Assembly: GCA_964473105.1 (NCBI GenBank)
Contig: CAYYNQ010000108.1
Span: forward strand, 1-14,079
Origin: CAYYNQ01 sp964473105
GTDB lineage: Bacteria > Sumerlaeota > Sumerlaeia > MVZB01
Length of the DNA stretch: 14,079 nt
Direction of reading: 5' to 3'
In this document: positions 7,292 to 14,079 of the stretch, one piece after another
Layout of the letters: every line of letters begins with the position of its first letter
Numbering within the stretch: the stretch's first letter is position 1
The notes under the pieces: model-generated
What the model saw: only the letters and a program-made list of their open reading frames with translations
Told to the model about the DNA's origin: nothing
Database searches by the model: none
Position numbers and translations under genes: made by a program

Positions 7292-8371
7292 TCATTCCGC
7301 CGGGGTGAGCGCAGGCCCCGTGATCGTGGCAGACCTTGTCACGGCCAAGCCCGACTGGTCCTCTTCGAGTGATGCATCATCCCCGGCAATGTCGTGACCG
7401 TACTCCAGGGTGAAGCCCATGTCCCGGATCATTCGGACAGCATCATCTCCGCGTTGGCCCGGCGTGGTCAGGTATCCCGTCACGAATATGGAATTGCAGG
7501 GATAAAGCGCCAGCGGCTGGAGTTTGCGCAGGTGATGTTCGCGACCCCCCGCGACCCGAATTTCCCGGGTGGGATTCATGAACCTGACCAGGCAGAGGAT
7601 TTTCAGGCAACGGCGGGGTGTCAGATCGGTGACCATCCCCTCGAATGGTGTCCCCTTGATAGGAATCAGAAAATTGACCGGTATGGATTCCGGCCCCAAC
7701 CTGTTGAGTTCAGTGGCAAAGTCAATGATGTCCTCATCACTTTCCCCCTGCCCGAATATTCCACCCGAACACAGCTCGAGCCCGGCCTGCCTGCAGTGGC
7801 GCAGCGTCTGGAGACGATCCTGGAATGTATGGGTTGTGCAGATATTTTCGTGATGGCTCTCGCTGGTGTTCAGGTTGTGGTTGATGCGGTTGACGCCGGC
7901 TTCCTTGAGACGTTCTGCCTGACAAGCGCTCAAAAGGCCCAGGGAGCAGCATATCGACAGATCACCATCCTGTTTGATCGCCCGGACCGTATCACAGAGG
8001 TCATCGATCTCCCGGTCACTCGGACCCCGTCCGCTCATGGCCATGCAATAACGTCGTGCCTTGAGCCGGCGAGCCCTCCGGGCCTCTTCTCGCAGCTGTT
8101 CCCGGGGGAGAAGGCTGTAACGGGGGATATCTGCATCGGAAACACTGGATTGTGAACAGTAATGGCAGTCCTCGGGGCACAGGCCGCTTTTTGCATTTGT
8201 CAGGACATGAATATGGACCTTGATGCCGCAATATTTGCGGCGAACCCTGAAGGCGGCATCAAGGAGCGCGAGCATCTCCTCGTCCGGATACTGGAGGACA
8301 TGACGGCATTGCTCACGGGTCAGGGGTTCCTGGTCAAGTGCGCGATCCCTGATCTGTTCAAGTTGGGACAT
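7292..8371 (-). CDS. bioB: Biotin synthase
   Basis: BioB, a radical SAM enzyme that inserts sulfur into dethiobiotin, the last step of biotin synthesis. The 359 residues compare well with the usual length, plus a short C-terminal tail (TRSATITGPALTPAE). The radical SAM [4Fe-4S] cluster motif is CPEDCHYCSQS, with Cys65, Cys69 and Cys72. Later landmarks are CCSLGLLS, the substrate-site segment AGVNRINHNLNTSESHH, CSGGIFGQGESDEDI and PVNFLIPIKGTPFEG. REIRVAGGREHHLR supplies the arginine that ligates the auxiliary [2Fe-2S] cluster in this family. The ATG at 8371 has only a weak AGGAT-like Shine-Dalgarno sequence. It is the first gene of the bio operon. Confidence 0.97.
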   Translation of the reverse strand: MSQLEQIRDRALDQEPLTREQCRHVLQYPDEEMLALLDAAFRVRRKYCGIKVHIHVLTNAKSGLCPEDCHYCSQSSVSDADIPRYSLLPREQLREEARRARRLKARRYCMAMSGRGPSDREIDDLCDTVRAIKQDGDLSICCSLGLLSACQAERLKEAGVNRINHNLNTSESHHENICTTHTFQDRLQTLRHCRQAGLELCSGGIFGQGESDEDIIDFATELNRLGPESIPVNFLIPIKGTPFEGMVTDLTPRRCLKILCLVRFMNPTREIRVAGGREHHLRKLQPLALYPCNSIFVTGYLTTPGQRGDDAVRMIRDMGFTLEYGHDIAGDDASLEEDQSGLAVTRSATITGPALTPAE

Positions 8372-8449
8372 GATTCATCCTGCGACTCATGGTTATCTGC
8401 ATTGAAGAGATGTTTCCGGTGAAAATGCAGTCACGACCTGCTGTCACGC

Positions 8450-8478
8450 ATCCTAACCCAAATTCAATGAAGAGTTAA
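8450..8478 (-). promoter_or_regulatory. Candidate bio operon promoter with imperfect dyad
   Basis: In the 205-bp gap before bioB, minus-strand TTAACT (8473-8478) and TAGGAT (8450-8455) are spaced by 17 bp, each four of six to the sigma70 boxes. Overlapping them is an imperfect inverted repeat, TAACTC and GGGTTA, separated by 12 bp. BirA operators have TTGTAAACC/GGTTTACAA halves with 14-16 bp between them. This dyad only loosely resembles that and has the wrong spacing, so biotin control is a possibility and not a call. I saw no other RNA regulator or terminator in the gap. Confidence 0.3.
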
Positions 8479-8576
8479 TACAAGATTGGCCGGGGAATGA
8501 GATAATTTTCAGGTTGAGGGGAACCATTCATGGGCAGAATCATGCCGATCGACCGGATGCGGATTCCGGGTGAACC

Positions 8577-11450
8577 CTATGTCCTGAATATTTCAACCCA
8601 GTGCTTGGAATCGGTCCCGGTGAAGTCACGGATCTGGTGTCGGCAACTGAAGCCGCATGCCACGACCACGGCATTCTCATCCTTCGACCGCACGGACGGC
8701 AACAGGATATCCTCGCCGATATTTCGGGAAAGTTCGTAATGTTCTGTCTCATAACCGAAGGATCCGGCCATGCCGCAGCATCCCGACGGGATTTCATCAA
8801 CCTGTGTGCCCCGGCAGGATTTCAGGATGCCCATCATTGATTCCGTTCCGAACAGGGCCTTCTGGTGACAGTGCCCGTGAACAAGGATCCGCTCGTGACC
8901 GGGACGCAACCGGTCTGGATCGATCCGGCCATCCCGAATATTCTGGTCAACAAACCGGTCGATCATGAACACGTTCTTCTCGATGCGAGCCGCCAGTTCC
9001 CGGTCGTCGACCAGGTCGCAAAGGTCGTCAACCAGCGCCGATGCGCAACTCGGTTCCAGCACGACAACCGGGATGTCACGCCGGATGTAGTCATCCAGCC
9101 CCCGAAGCGTCTTTTCCCCATCCCTCCCGGCTTCCTTGAGGAATCCATGTGAGATTCGGGGCCGCTGGCAGCACCCGCCGCCATAAAGCCGGACCTGATA
9201 ACCGCATTGCTCAAGCAGGAGTACGGCCGATCTGCCGATCCAGGGCTCGTGATAGTTGGTGAATGTGTCGGCAAAGAGGACGACCTGCCGGTCGCCCACG
9301 TGTCCATCAGCCCGGTGATGATACCAGTGTTCCAGTGTTTTAGCGGCGTATTTCGGCAGTGTCCTTCGCCTGTCAATGCCGGCGAACTTTTCCAGTGCCG
9401 CCTTGAACATTCCGTTCGACTGGATCATGTTGACCAGGGGGGCGGAAATCCCGGAGTTCATGCGGGCGGCACGGCGTGTTCCATGGACGATCCGGTCTCG
9501 TATGGTCGTCCCATTTTGCAACCGGTAATAGCGCAGGAATTCACCCTTCAACTTTGCCATGTCGACATTGCTTGGGCATTCCGCCTTGCAGGCCTTGCAG
9601 GAGAGGCACAGGTCCATCACCTCGTGAACCTCACTGCCGCCGAGGTTGATATCACCGAGTTGACCCGCAATTGCCATCCTCAGGGCGTTGGCACGACCCC
9701 TTACGCTGTCCTCCTCGTTCATCGTGGCCCTGAAGCTGGGGCACATTGTCTTGTGCAGGGTCTGCCGACAGGTCCCGACCCCAGAACACATCTCCACCGC
9801 CGCGGTGAATGATCCGTCATTCACCATCCTGAACTCGGTCATGAATTCCGGAACCTTGTAATCGATCCCATAACGCAGGTCCTCATCGATCGGATGGGGA
9901 TCGACAATTTTTCCGGGATTCATTCTGTTTTGCGGGTCAAATGCATCCTTGATTTTGCGGAATGCCTGGTAAAGCTGTTTCCCGAAGAATCGTTCGATAT
10001 AGGCGCTGCGCACGAGGCCGTCACCATGTTCGCCACATAACGATCCTCCATACCGCCTTACAAGACGGAACGACTCCTCGCTGATGGATTTCATGTGTTC
10101 AATGTCCTCGGCGGATTTCAGGTTGAGAATCGGCCGGACATGGATCAACCCGACGCTGGCATGCCCATATTGAGCGACACTGACTCCACGCGATTGACAG
10201 AACTCTAGGATTTGCCCGATATAATCCCCCAGGTGTTCCGTCGGGACAGCCGCATCCTCGATGAAGGGCGTGGGTTTCCTGTCCCCCTTGATGCCAAGCA
10301 TCAGGCCAAGGCCGTTTTTGCGCATCGTCCATACACGGTTTCTGTCGGCGGCTTCAGTGAAACACGGGTAAGCGTAGCCCATCGCCTTGCCCCGGATGTC
10401 ACGGACCATGGCCTCCATCTTGCCCCGGGTCTCATCATGACTTTCGCCGTGGAACTCGACGATCAGGATGCAATTGGGATCACCCTCCAGAAAGCCTGTC
10501 AGGGGCCGGATCATCAGGTTCTCACGCGCCATGCTGATGACGGTGTGGTCAAGAAGTTCCACGGCTGTCGGCTGATGCTGTACAATCGGGTGAACGGCCC
10601 GGACGGCTTCAATCAGTTCCCTGAAATGCAGTACGCACACCCCGACATGATTGGGCAGCGGTTCCAGGTTGATCTTGCTGTCGAGTGTGAATCCCAAAGT
10701 CCCCTCGCTTCCAACCAAGAGCCTGCCGAGATTGAAGCTGTTGTTGATCAGGACACGGTCGAGGGGGTAACCGCTGCAGCGTCTCAGGATCTTCGGGTAA
10801 CGTTTTTCAATTTCAGCCTGATTATCATCCACAATCCTGCGCGTTGTCCGGTAAAGTTCCCCTTCACGATCATCCAGCCGGCATTTTATGTCGAGTTCGG
10901 CCTGGGACAGGTTGCTGGTCGCCAGACGGGTGCCATCCGCAAGGAGGATTTCCGTGCCGAGCAGGTGATGGATGGTCATGCCGTAACGGATGGACCGGAT
11001 TCCGGCGGTGTTGTTGCCAATCATGCCACCGATGTTGGCGCGGCTGGAAGTGGCCGGGTCGGGTGCAAAGTGAAGGCGGTGAGGTGCGAGGTGTGCGTTG
11101 AGGTTGTCAAGCACGACACCGGGCTGCACCCGCGCCCAGCCCTCATCCGGATCGATCTCAAGGATCCGGTTCATGTGCTTGGAAAAATCAACCACCAGCG
11201 ACCGGCCGACAGCCTGGCCGGCCAGTGAGGTGCCGGCACCCCTCGGGAGCAGTGATATTCCGTGATCCGCGGCAACTTTCAACGCCGCTGTTATATCCTC
11301 GGAATCCAGTGGGGCGAAGACCGCCTGCGGCATGATGCGGTAGATGCTCGCATCCGTCGAATACAGGCCGCGGCGCATTTTGTCGAAATAAACCTCACCG
11401 CGGACCGCCTGTCTCAGGGCCTGCTCAAACGTGGAAACGGTAGGTGTCAT
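8577..11450 (-). CDS. FAD/Fe-S 2-hydroxyacid dehydrogenase (GlcD-GlcF fusion, YdiJ type)
   Basis: A 957-residue membrane-associated or soluble flavoprotein. The N-terminal half (about 1-520) is a GlcD-like FAD_binding_4/FAD-oxidase C module: PRGAGTSLAGQAVG (69-82) binds FAD pyrophosphate, FAPDPATSSRANIGGMIGNNTAG (128-150) is the flavin core, and CGEHGDGLVR (472-481) is the C-terminal active-site signature. The second half is GlcF-like. It has CSGVGTCRQ...MCPSFRAT (555-574) and the ferredoxin-type CLSCKACKAECP (615-626, four Cys), then two CCG-type segments ending VHGHCHQKALFG and SGCCGMAGSFGYE. This architecture matches YdiJ-type D-2-hydroxyacid (2-hydroxyglutarate) dehydrogenases; the true substrate is unproven. 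The start is 3 bp after the stop of the aminotransferase gene, so the two are co-transcribed. Confidence 0.92.
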   Translation of the reverse strand: MTPTVSTFEQALRQAVRGEVYFDKMRRGLYSTDASIYRIMPQAVFAPLDSEDITAALKVAADHGISLLPRGAGTSLAGQAVGRSLVVDFSKHMNRILEIDPDEGWARVQPGVVLDNLNAHLAPHRLHFAPDPATSSRANIGGMIGNNTAGIRSIRYGMTIHHLLGTEILLADGTRLATSNLSQAELDIKCRLDDREGELYRTTRRIVDDNQAEIEKRYPKILRRCSGYPLDRVLINNSFNLGRLLVGSEGTLGFTLDSKINLEPLPNHVGVCVLHFRELIEAVRAVHPIVQHQPTAVELLDHTVISMARENLMIRPLTGFLEGDPNCILIVEFHGESHDETRGKMEAMVRDIRGKAMGYAYPCFTEAADRNRVWTMRKNGLGLMLGIKGDRKPTPFIEDAAVPTEHLGDYIGQILEFCQSRGVSVAQYGHASVGLIHVRPILNLKSAEDIEHMKSISEESFRLVRRYGGSLCGEHGDGLVRSAYIERFFGKQLYQAFRKIKDAFDPQNRMNPGKIVDPHPIDEDLRYGIDYKVPEFMTEFRMVNDGSFTAAVEMCSGVGTCRQTLHKTMCPSFRATMNEEDSVRGRANALRMAIAGQLGDINLGGSEVHEVMDLCLSCKACKAECPSNVDMAKLKGEFLRYYRLQNGTTIRDRIVHGTRRAARMNSGISAPLVNMIQSNGMFKAALEKFAGIDRRRTLPKYAAKTLEHWYHHRADGHVGDRQVVLFADTFTNYHEPWIGRSAVLLLEQCGYQVRLYGGGCCQRPRISHGFLKEAGRDGEKTLRGLDDYIRRDIPVVVLEPSCASALVDDLCDLVDDRELAARIEKNVFMIDRFVDQNIRDGRIDPDRLRPGHERILVHGHCHQKALFGTESMMGILKSCRGTQVDEIPSGCCGMAGSFGYETEHYELSRNIGEDILLPSVRSKDENAVVVACGFSCRHQIRDFTGTDSKHWVEIFRT

Positions 11451-11453
11451 AGG

Positions 11454-12572
11454 TCAGTCCATGATTTCATTCAGCGCACGGAGCAGGAGGTTGACATGGT
11501 TTTCCGTGCTGCTGCATCCCATCAGGCCGATCCTCCAGGCTTTTCCTGTAAATGAACCTAGTCCTGCGCCGATCTCGATATTATGGTCATTCAGTAGGCG
11601 GCTTCGCACGGTCATGTCATTAATCCCGTCCGGAATTCTCACGGTATTAAGCTGCGGCAGCCTGTATTCAGGGTCGACGATGAACGGGATTCCCATGGAT
11701 GCCAGTCCATCGCGCAGGAGTTCATGGTTTTTCATGTGACGTTCGAAACGTGCCTCGAGCCCCTCGTCAAGGACCAGGCGCAGCGCCGTATGCAGGGCAT
11801 AAATGGATGATATGGGTGCCGTGTGGTGATAGGCACGCTTGTCCCCGGTCACATAACCGGACAACAGGTTCAGGTCAAGGAACCAGCTCCGGACCTTCTG
11901 TCTGCGGTTGCGGACGACATTCATCGCTCGTCCATTGAATGAGACCGGCGACAGGCCCGGTGGCGCACTCAGGCATTTTTGCGTTCCGGAATAAACCGCA
12001 TCGATCTCCCAGTCATCAACACGCAGCTCCACGCCGCCCAGTGAGGTCACCGCGTCGACAACGAACAATGAGCCCGCGTCATGGGCCAATCGGCCGATTT
12101 CCTCAAGCGGCTGCAATACGCCCGTTGATGTTTCTGCATGGACGATTGCAACCAGTTTCGGGGAACAGGAATTCAACGCCTCCCTAACCTGGGAGGGGTC
12201 GATGGGCTGCCCCCAGTCGGCCGCCACCCGGTGCACAACAGCCCCGCAACGTTCAACGACATCGGCCATCCTTCCCCCGAATACACCGTTGATGCAGACT
12301 AGGGCCTCGTCGCCGGGCTCGAGCAGGTTGACCAAGCAGGTTTCCATGCCTGCACTGCCCGGGGCTGAGACGGCAAAGGTCATTTCGTTTTCCGTCCGGA
12401 AGGCCTGTTGCAACATCGTCCTTACATCATTCATCATGCTGATGAATTGTGGGTCGAGGTGACCGACCAACGGGGCAGACATGGCGCGTAGGACCGAGGG
12501 GTGGGCATCGCTCGGTCCCGGCCCCATCAGGATCCTGGGCGTTGGGGTGAGTTCGTCAGTCATGTTTTCCAT
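11454..12572 (-). CDS. Class V PLP aminotransferase (alanine-glyoxylate / serine-pyruvate type)
   Basis: 372-residue fold-type I aminotransferase of class V. Landmarks are RILMGPGPSDAHPSVL (13-28), the PLP-ring region SAPGSAGMETCLVNLLEPGD (69-88), HAETSTGVLQPL (145-156), the cofactor Asp in VVDAVTSLGG (171-180) and the Schiff-base lysine in YSGTQKCLSAPPGLSP (Lys199). It resembles human AGT, whose motif is SGSQKALNAPPG. Family members move amino groups between alanine or serine and glyoxylate or pyruvate. Related class V enzymes (SerC) also aminate 3-hydroxy-2-oxo-4-phosphobutanoate in PLP synthesis. An ATG at 12563 (MTDELTP) is an alternative start, and AAGGGA is better spaced for that one. 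It lies between pdxA (95 bp upstream) and the FAD dehydrogenase (3 bp downstream). The substrate is not decidable from motifs. Confidence 0.92.
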   Translation of the reverse strand: MENMTDELTPTPRILMGPGPSDAHPSVLRAMSAPLVGHLDPQFISMMNDVRTMLQQAFRTENEMTFAVSAPGSAGMETCLVNLLEPGDEALVCINGVFGGRMADVVERCGAVVHRVAADWGQPIDPSQVREALNSCSPKLVAIVHAETSTGVLQPLEEIGRLAHDAGSLFVVDAVTSLGGVELRVDDWEIDAVYSGTQKCLSAPPGLSPVSFNGRAMNVVRNRRQKVRSWFLDLNLLSGYVTGDKRAYHHTAPISSIYALHTALRLVLDEGLEARFERHMKNHELLRDGLASMGIPFIVDPEYRLPQLNTVRIPDGINDMTVRSRLLNDHNIEIGAGLGSFTGKAWRIGLMGCSSTENHVNLLLRALNEIMD

Positions 12573-12667
12573 ATTCCCTTTTCTTTTTGATTTTTCATAT
12601 TCCCGCCCTTGTTGTGATTCTTGCCGTTTGATTGATTATCTTCCATCGAAATCATATTCAACGGGTT

Positions 12668-13669
12668 TCATCGGGCCGCCAGTTCGGAGGCCAGTTGAAT
12701 GGCGGAAATCAGGCTGGAAATCCCGGCCTTGCCCTGCCAGGCAATGTCATAGGCAGTACCGTGGTCAACGGAGGTCCTGATTATCGGCAGTCCCATGGTG
12801 ATGTTGACCCCATCGTGGAGTGAGATCATCTTGAAAGGGATGCAGCCCTGGTCATGATAAAGGGTGACATGGCCGTCATACCTCCCGAGTGCATCAGGCA
12901 TGAATGCGGCATCGGGGGAAACCGGCCCTTCAACATTCCAGCCCTCGTCCCTGCATCGGTCAACGGCCGGGGAGATGATATCCATTTCCTCATTCCCGAA
13001 GATACCGTCCTCGCCGGCATGTGGATTCAGCCCGAGAATTGCAATCAATGGTTCCCTGTGCCGGATGGTTCTCAATGTGTCCCGCGTCAGGCCGACAACC
13101 CTGACAATGTCTTCCGTATCGAGGGAGGCAGAGACGCTTGCAAGTGACTGGTGGCATGTTACAAGGCTGACCGCCATGCGCGGACTGTAAAGCATCATGG
13201 CAAAGTTGTCGCTGTTTGTGAGTCGGCCCAGGATTTCTGTGTGGCCTGGTCCATCAATGCCCGCCAGATGGAGTGTTGTCTTGTTGATCGGGGCGGTGGC
13301 GATGCCGTCGAGATTGCCATCAAGGGCGGCCCGGACCGCCGTCTCGATATAGGTGAGGCACGCCGTCCCGGATTCCCGTGTGGGAACGGCTGGCCGGACT
13401 TCACCCCTGATCCGTCCACAATCAATCAAGACAGGATCCTCGCCAGTTCCCAGGTCCATACCTTCCATCGAAGCGATACATCTGGTCGATGAGAGGATCT
13501 CCATTAGACCCAGTTGCCTGGCAGCCTGATGAAGGACGGTCATATCCCCGATCAGGACGGGCCGGCAGGTTTCGAGCACGGCATGGTTCATGATGGTTTT
13601 CAGGCAGATTTCCGGGCCGATTCCGGCCGGGTCACCTTGCGTGATCGCGATGGTGGGTTTGGATTTCAT
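12668..13669 (-). CDS. pdxA: 4-hydroxythreonine-4-phosphate dehydrogenase family protein (PdxA)
   Basis: 333 residues, full length for PdxA. PdxA oxidises 4-phosphohydroxy-L-threonine with NAD+ and decarboxylates it to 3-amino-2-oxopropyl phosphate, which PdxJ uses for pyridoxine phosphate. Landmarks are AITQGDPAGIGPEI (8-21), APINKTTLHLAG (126-137), GPGHTEILG (140-148), TCHQSL (His173, metal ligand region), GLNPHAGEDGIFGNEE (213-228, His217), LYHDQGCIPFKM (270-281, His272) and GLPIIRTSVDHGTAYDIA (293-310). The three metal-binding histidines are present. The catabolic PdxA2 branch, which acts on C4 or C5 sugar-acid phosphates, shares all these motifs. No DUF1537 kinase, its usual partner, is in the window, which mildly favours the vitamin B6 role. 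The ATG at 13669 lacks a clear Shine-Dalgarno sequence. Confidence 0.9.
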   Translation of the reverse strand: MKSKPTIAITQGDPAGIGPEICLKTIMNHAVLETCRPVLIGDMTVLHQAARQLGLMEILSSTRCIASMEGMDLGTGEDPVLIDCGRIRGEVRPAVPTRESGTACLTYIETAVRAALDGNLDGIATAPINKTTLHLAGIDGPGHTEILGRLTNSDNFAMMLYSPRMAVSLVTCHQSLASVSASLDTEDIVRVVGLTRDTLRTIRHREPLIAILGLNPHAGEDGIFGNEEMDIISPAVDRCRDEGWNVEGPVSPDAAFMPDALGRYDGHVTLYHDQGCIPFKMISLHDGVNITMGLPIIRTSVDHGTAYDIAWQGKAGISSLISAIQLASELAAR

Positions 13670-13713
13670 GTCCGCGTATTTTCTTGATCAGGAATGAATG
13701 ATGATCCCAGTTC

Positions 13714-14079
13714 TCAAAGGTCCCCATGATGCCGTCGTGGTTGGGGTGTGTTTCCTGATCCAGATACTTCGACAAATGGCTCGAAGGAATCACAAGCCCA
13801 GGGGTCAAATCCCGTTTTTTTCGCGATGTTCGCCGCGCTGAAATCATCCCGATATCTTTCAAGGCAATCATCCCTGTCTCCCTTGAACAGGTAGATCTTG
13901 CCGATGATAGTCTTGGTTTCCCCCGGCGCCAGGGGTCCAATCTTTGCTCCCGGGTGGAGGCACCTCAGGGGATTGTGCCCCTGGACCGAGACAAAATCCT
14001 TCCAGCAGATCCCTGTGACCCATTCGCCGTCCGCCGATTCACGGATCATCAGCCCGGCATGGGCATTGCGAGATGATGT
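13714..14079 (-). CDS. C-terminal part of an unrecognised protein, 5' end beyond window
   Basis: The frame is open to the right edge; 121 codons are visible before the TGA at 13714-13716. I do not recognise the family by name. The segment GEWVTGICWKDFVSVQGHNP, then CLHPGAKIGPLAPGETKTIIG and KIYLFKGDRDDCLERYRDDF, looks like a folded beta-rich domain with a closing acidic helix, and uses the same GC-rich codons as its neighbours. It has no visible membrane segment. The last 16 codons (ending RRHHGDL) have poor codon use, while another frame looks better there, so the annotated end may be a frameshift product. It is 44 bp upstream of pdxA in the same direction and may be co-transcribed with it. 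Confidence 0.6.
   Translation of the reverse strand, partial: TSSRNAHAGLMIRESADGEWVTGICWKDFVSVQGHNPLRCLHPGAKIGPLAPGETKTIIGKIYLFKGDRDDCLERYRDDFSAANIAKKTGFDPWACDSFEPFVEVSGSGNTPQPRRHHGDL

Noticed and set aside
7394..8155. Plus-strand ORF of 253 codons
   Set aside because: It lies wholly antisense to bioB, which has an intact radical SAM motif and full length. This is a GC-rich shadow frame.
8454..8477. BirA (biotin repressor) operator before bioB
   Set aside because: Only TAACTC/GGGTTA half-matches are seen, with 12 bp between them. The TTGTAAACC half sites and 14-16 bp spacing are absent, so I list it only as a weak dyad in the promoter entry.
8543..8580. Terminator after the FAD dehydrogenase gene
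   Set aside because: Only a 5-bp CCGGA/TCCGG stem without a T-tract is present, which is too weak to call.
10212..11228. Long plus-strand ORF (338 codons)
   Set aside because: It is antisense to the FAD dehydrogenase, whose domain motifs continue without a break on the minus strand. The plus-strand translation has no recognisable motif.

Overview
All recognisable genes in this window lie on the minus strand, so the biology reads from the right edge to the left. The organism looks like a Gram-negative-type, mid-to-high-GC environmental bacterium. The grounds are third-position GC in the coding frames, a secreted protein with YadA-head-like repeats, and a biotin pathway of the BioC/BioH type. 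I cannot name the phylum from sequence alone; Desulfobacterota, Planctomycetota/Kiritimatiellota or a related uncultured lineage would all fit.

Right part (about 8.6-14.1 kb): the C-terminal piece of an unrecognised protein enters at the right edge. Its last part may be frameshifted. It is followed by a PdxA-family dehydrogenase, a class V (alanine-glyoxylate/phosphoserine type) PLP aminotransferase, and a 957-residue FAD/Fe-S dehydrogenase with GlcD-like and GlcF-like halves (YdiJ type). The last two genes are 3 bp apart. Oxidation, transamination and PdxA-type oxidation match in kind three consecutive steps that make the 4-hydroxythreonine-phosphate-derived half of pyridoxal phosphate (PLP). 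The canonical enzymes are PdxB or PdxR, SerC and PdxA. A glycolate/glyoxylate or C4-sugar-acid catabolic role is a real alternative.

Middle (2554-8371): a compact biotin operon, transcribed bioB-bioF-bioH-like-bioC-bioD-bioA. Gaps are 6-9 bp or the genes overlap by 4-8 bp. It covers the whole route from malonyl-ACP methyl ester to biotin: BioC masks malonyl-ACP with a methyl ester, fatty-acid synthesis elongates it, BioH removes the methyl, then BioF, BioA, BioD and BioB act. BioF and BioA need PLP, so a PLP-making cluster next door would be metabolically coherent. A weak promoter lies in the 205-bp gap before bioB, and a GC-rich palindromic hairpin after bioA may be the terminator.

Left part (1-2553): a 373-bp stretch without a confident gene (it holds the palindrome and one plus-strand ORF with a good Shine-Dalgarno sequence), a PfkB-family sugar/nucleoside kinase of unknown substrate, and a secreted protein cut by the left edge. 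That protein has a signal peptide, a conserved N-terminal beta-rich domain and at least nine 17-residue (51-bp) repeats of the type seen in YadA-like heads and tail-fibre-like surface proteins. I saw no tRNA, rRNA, CRISPR array or insertion sequence.
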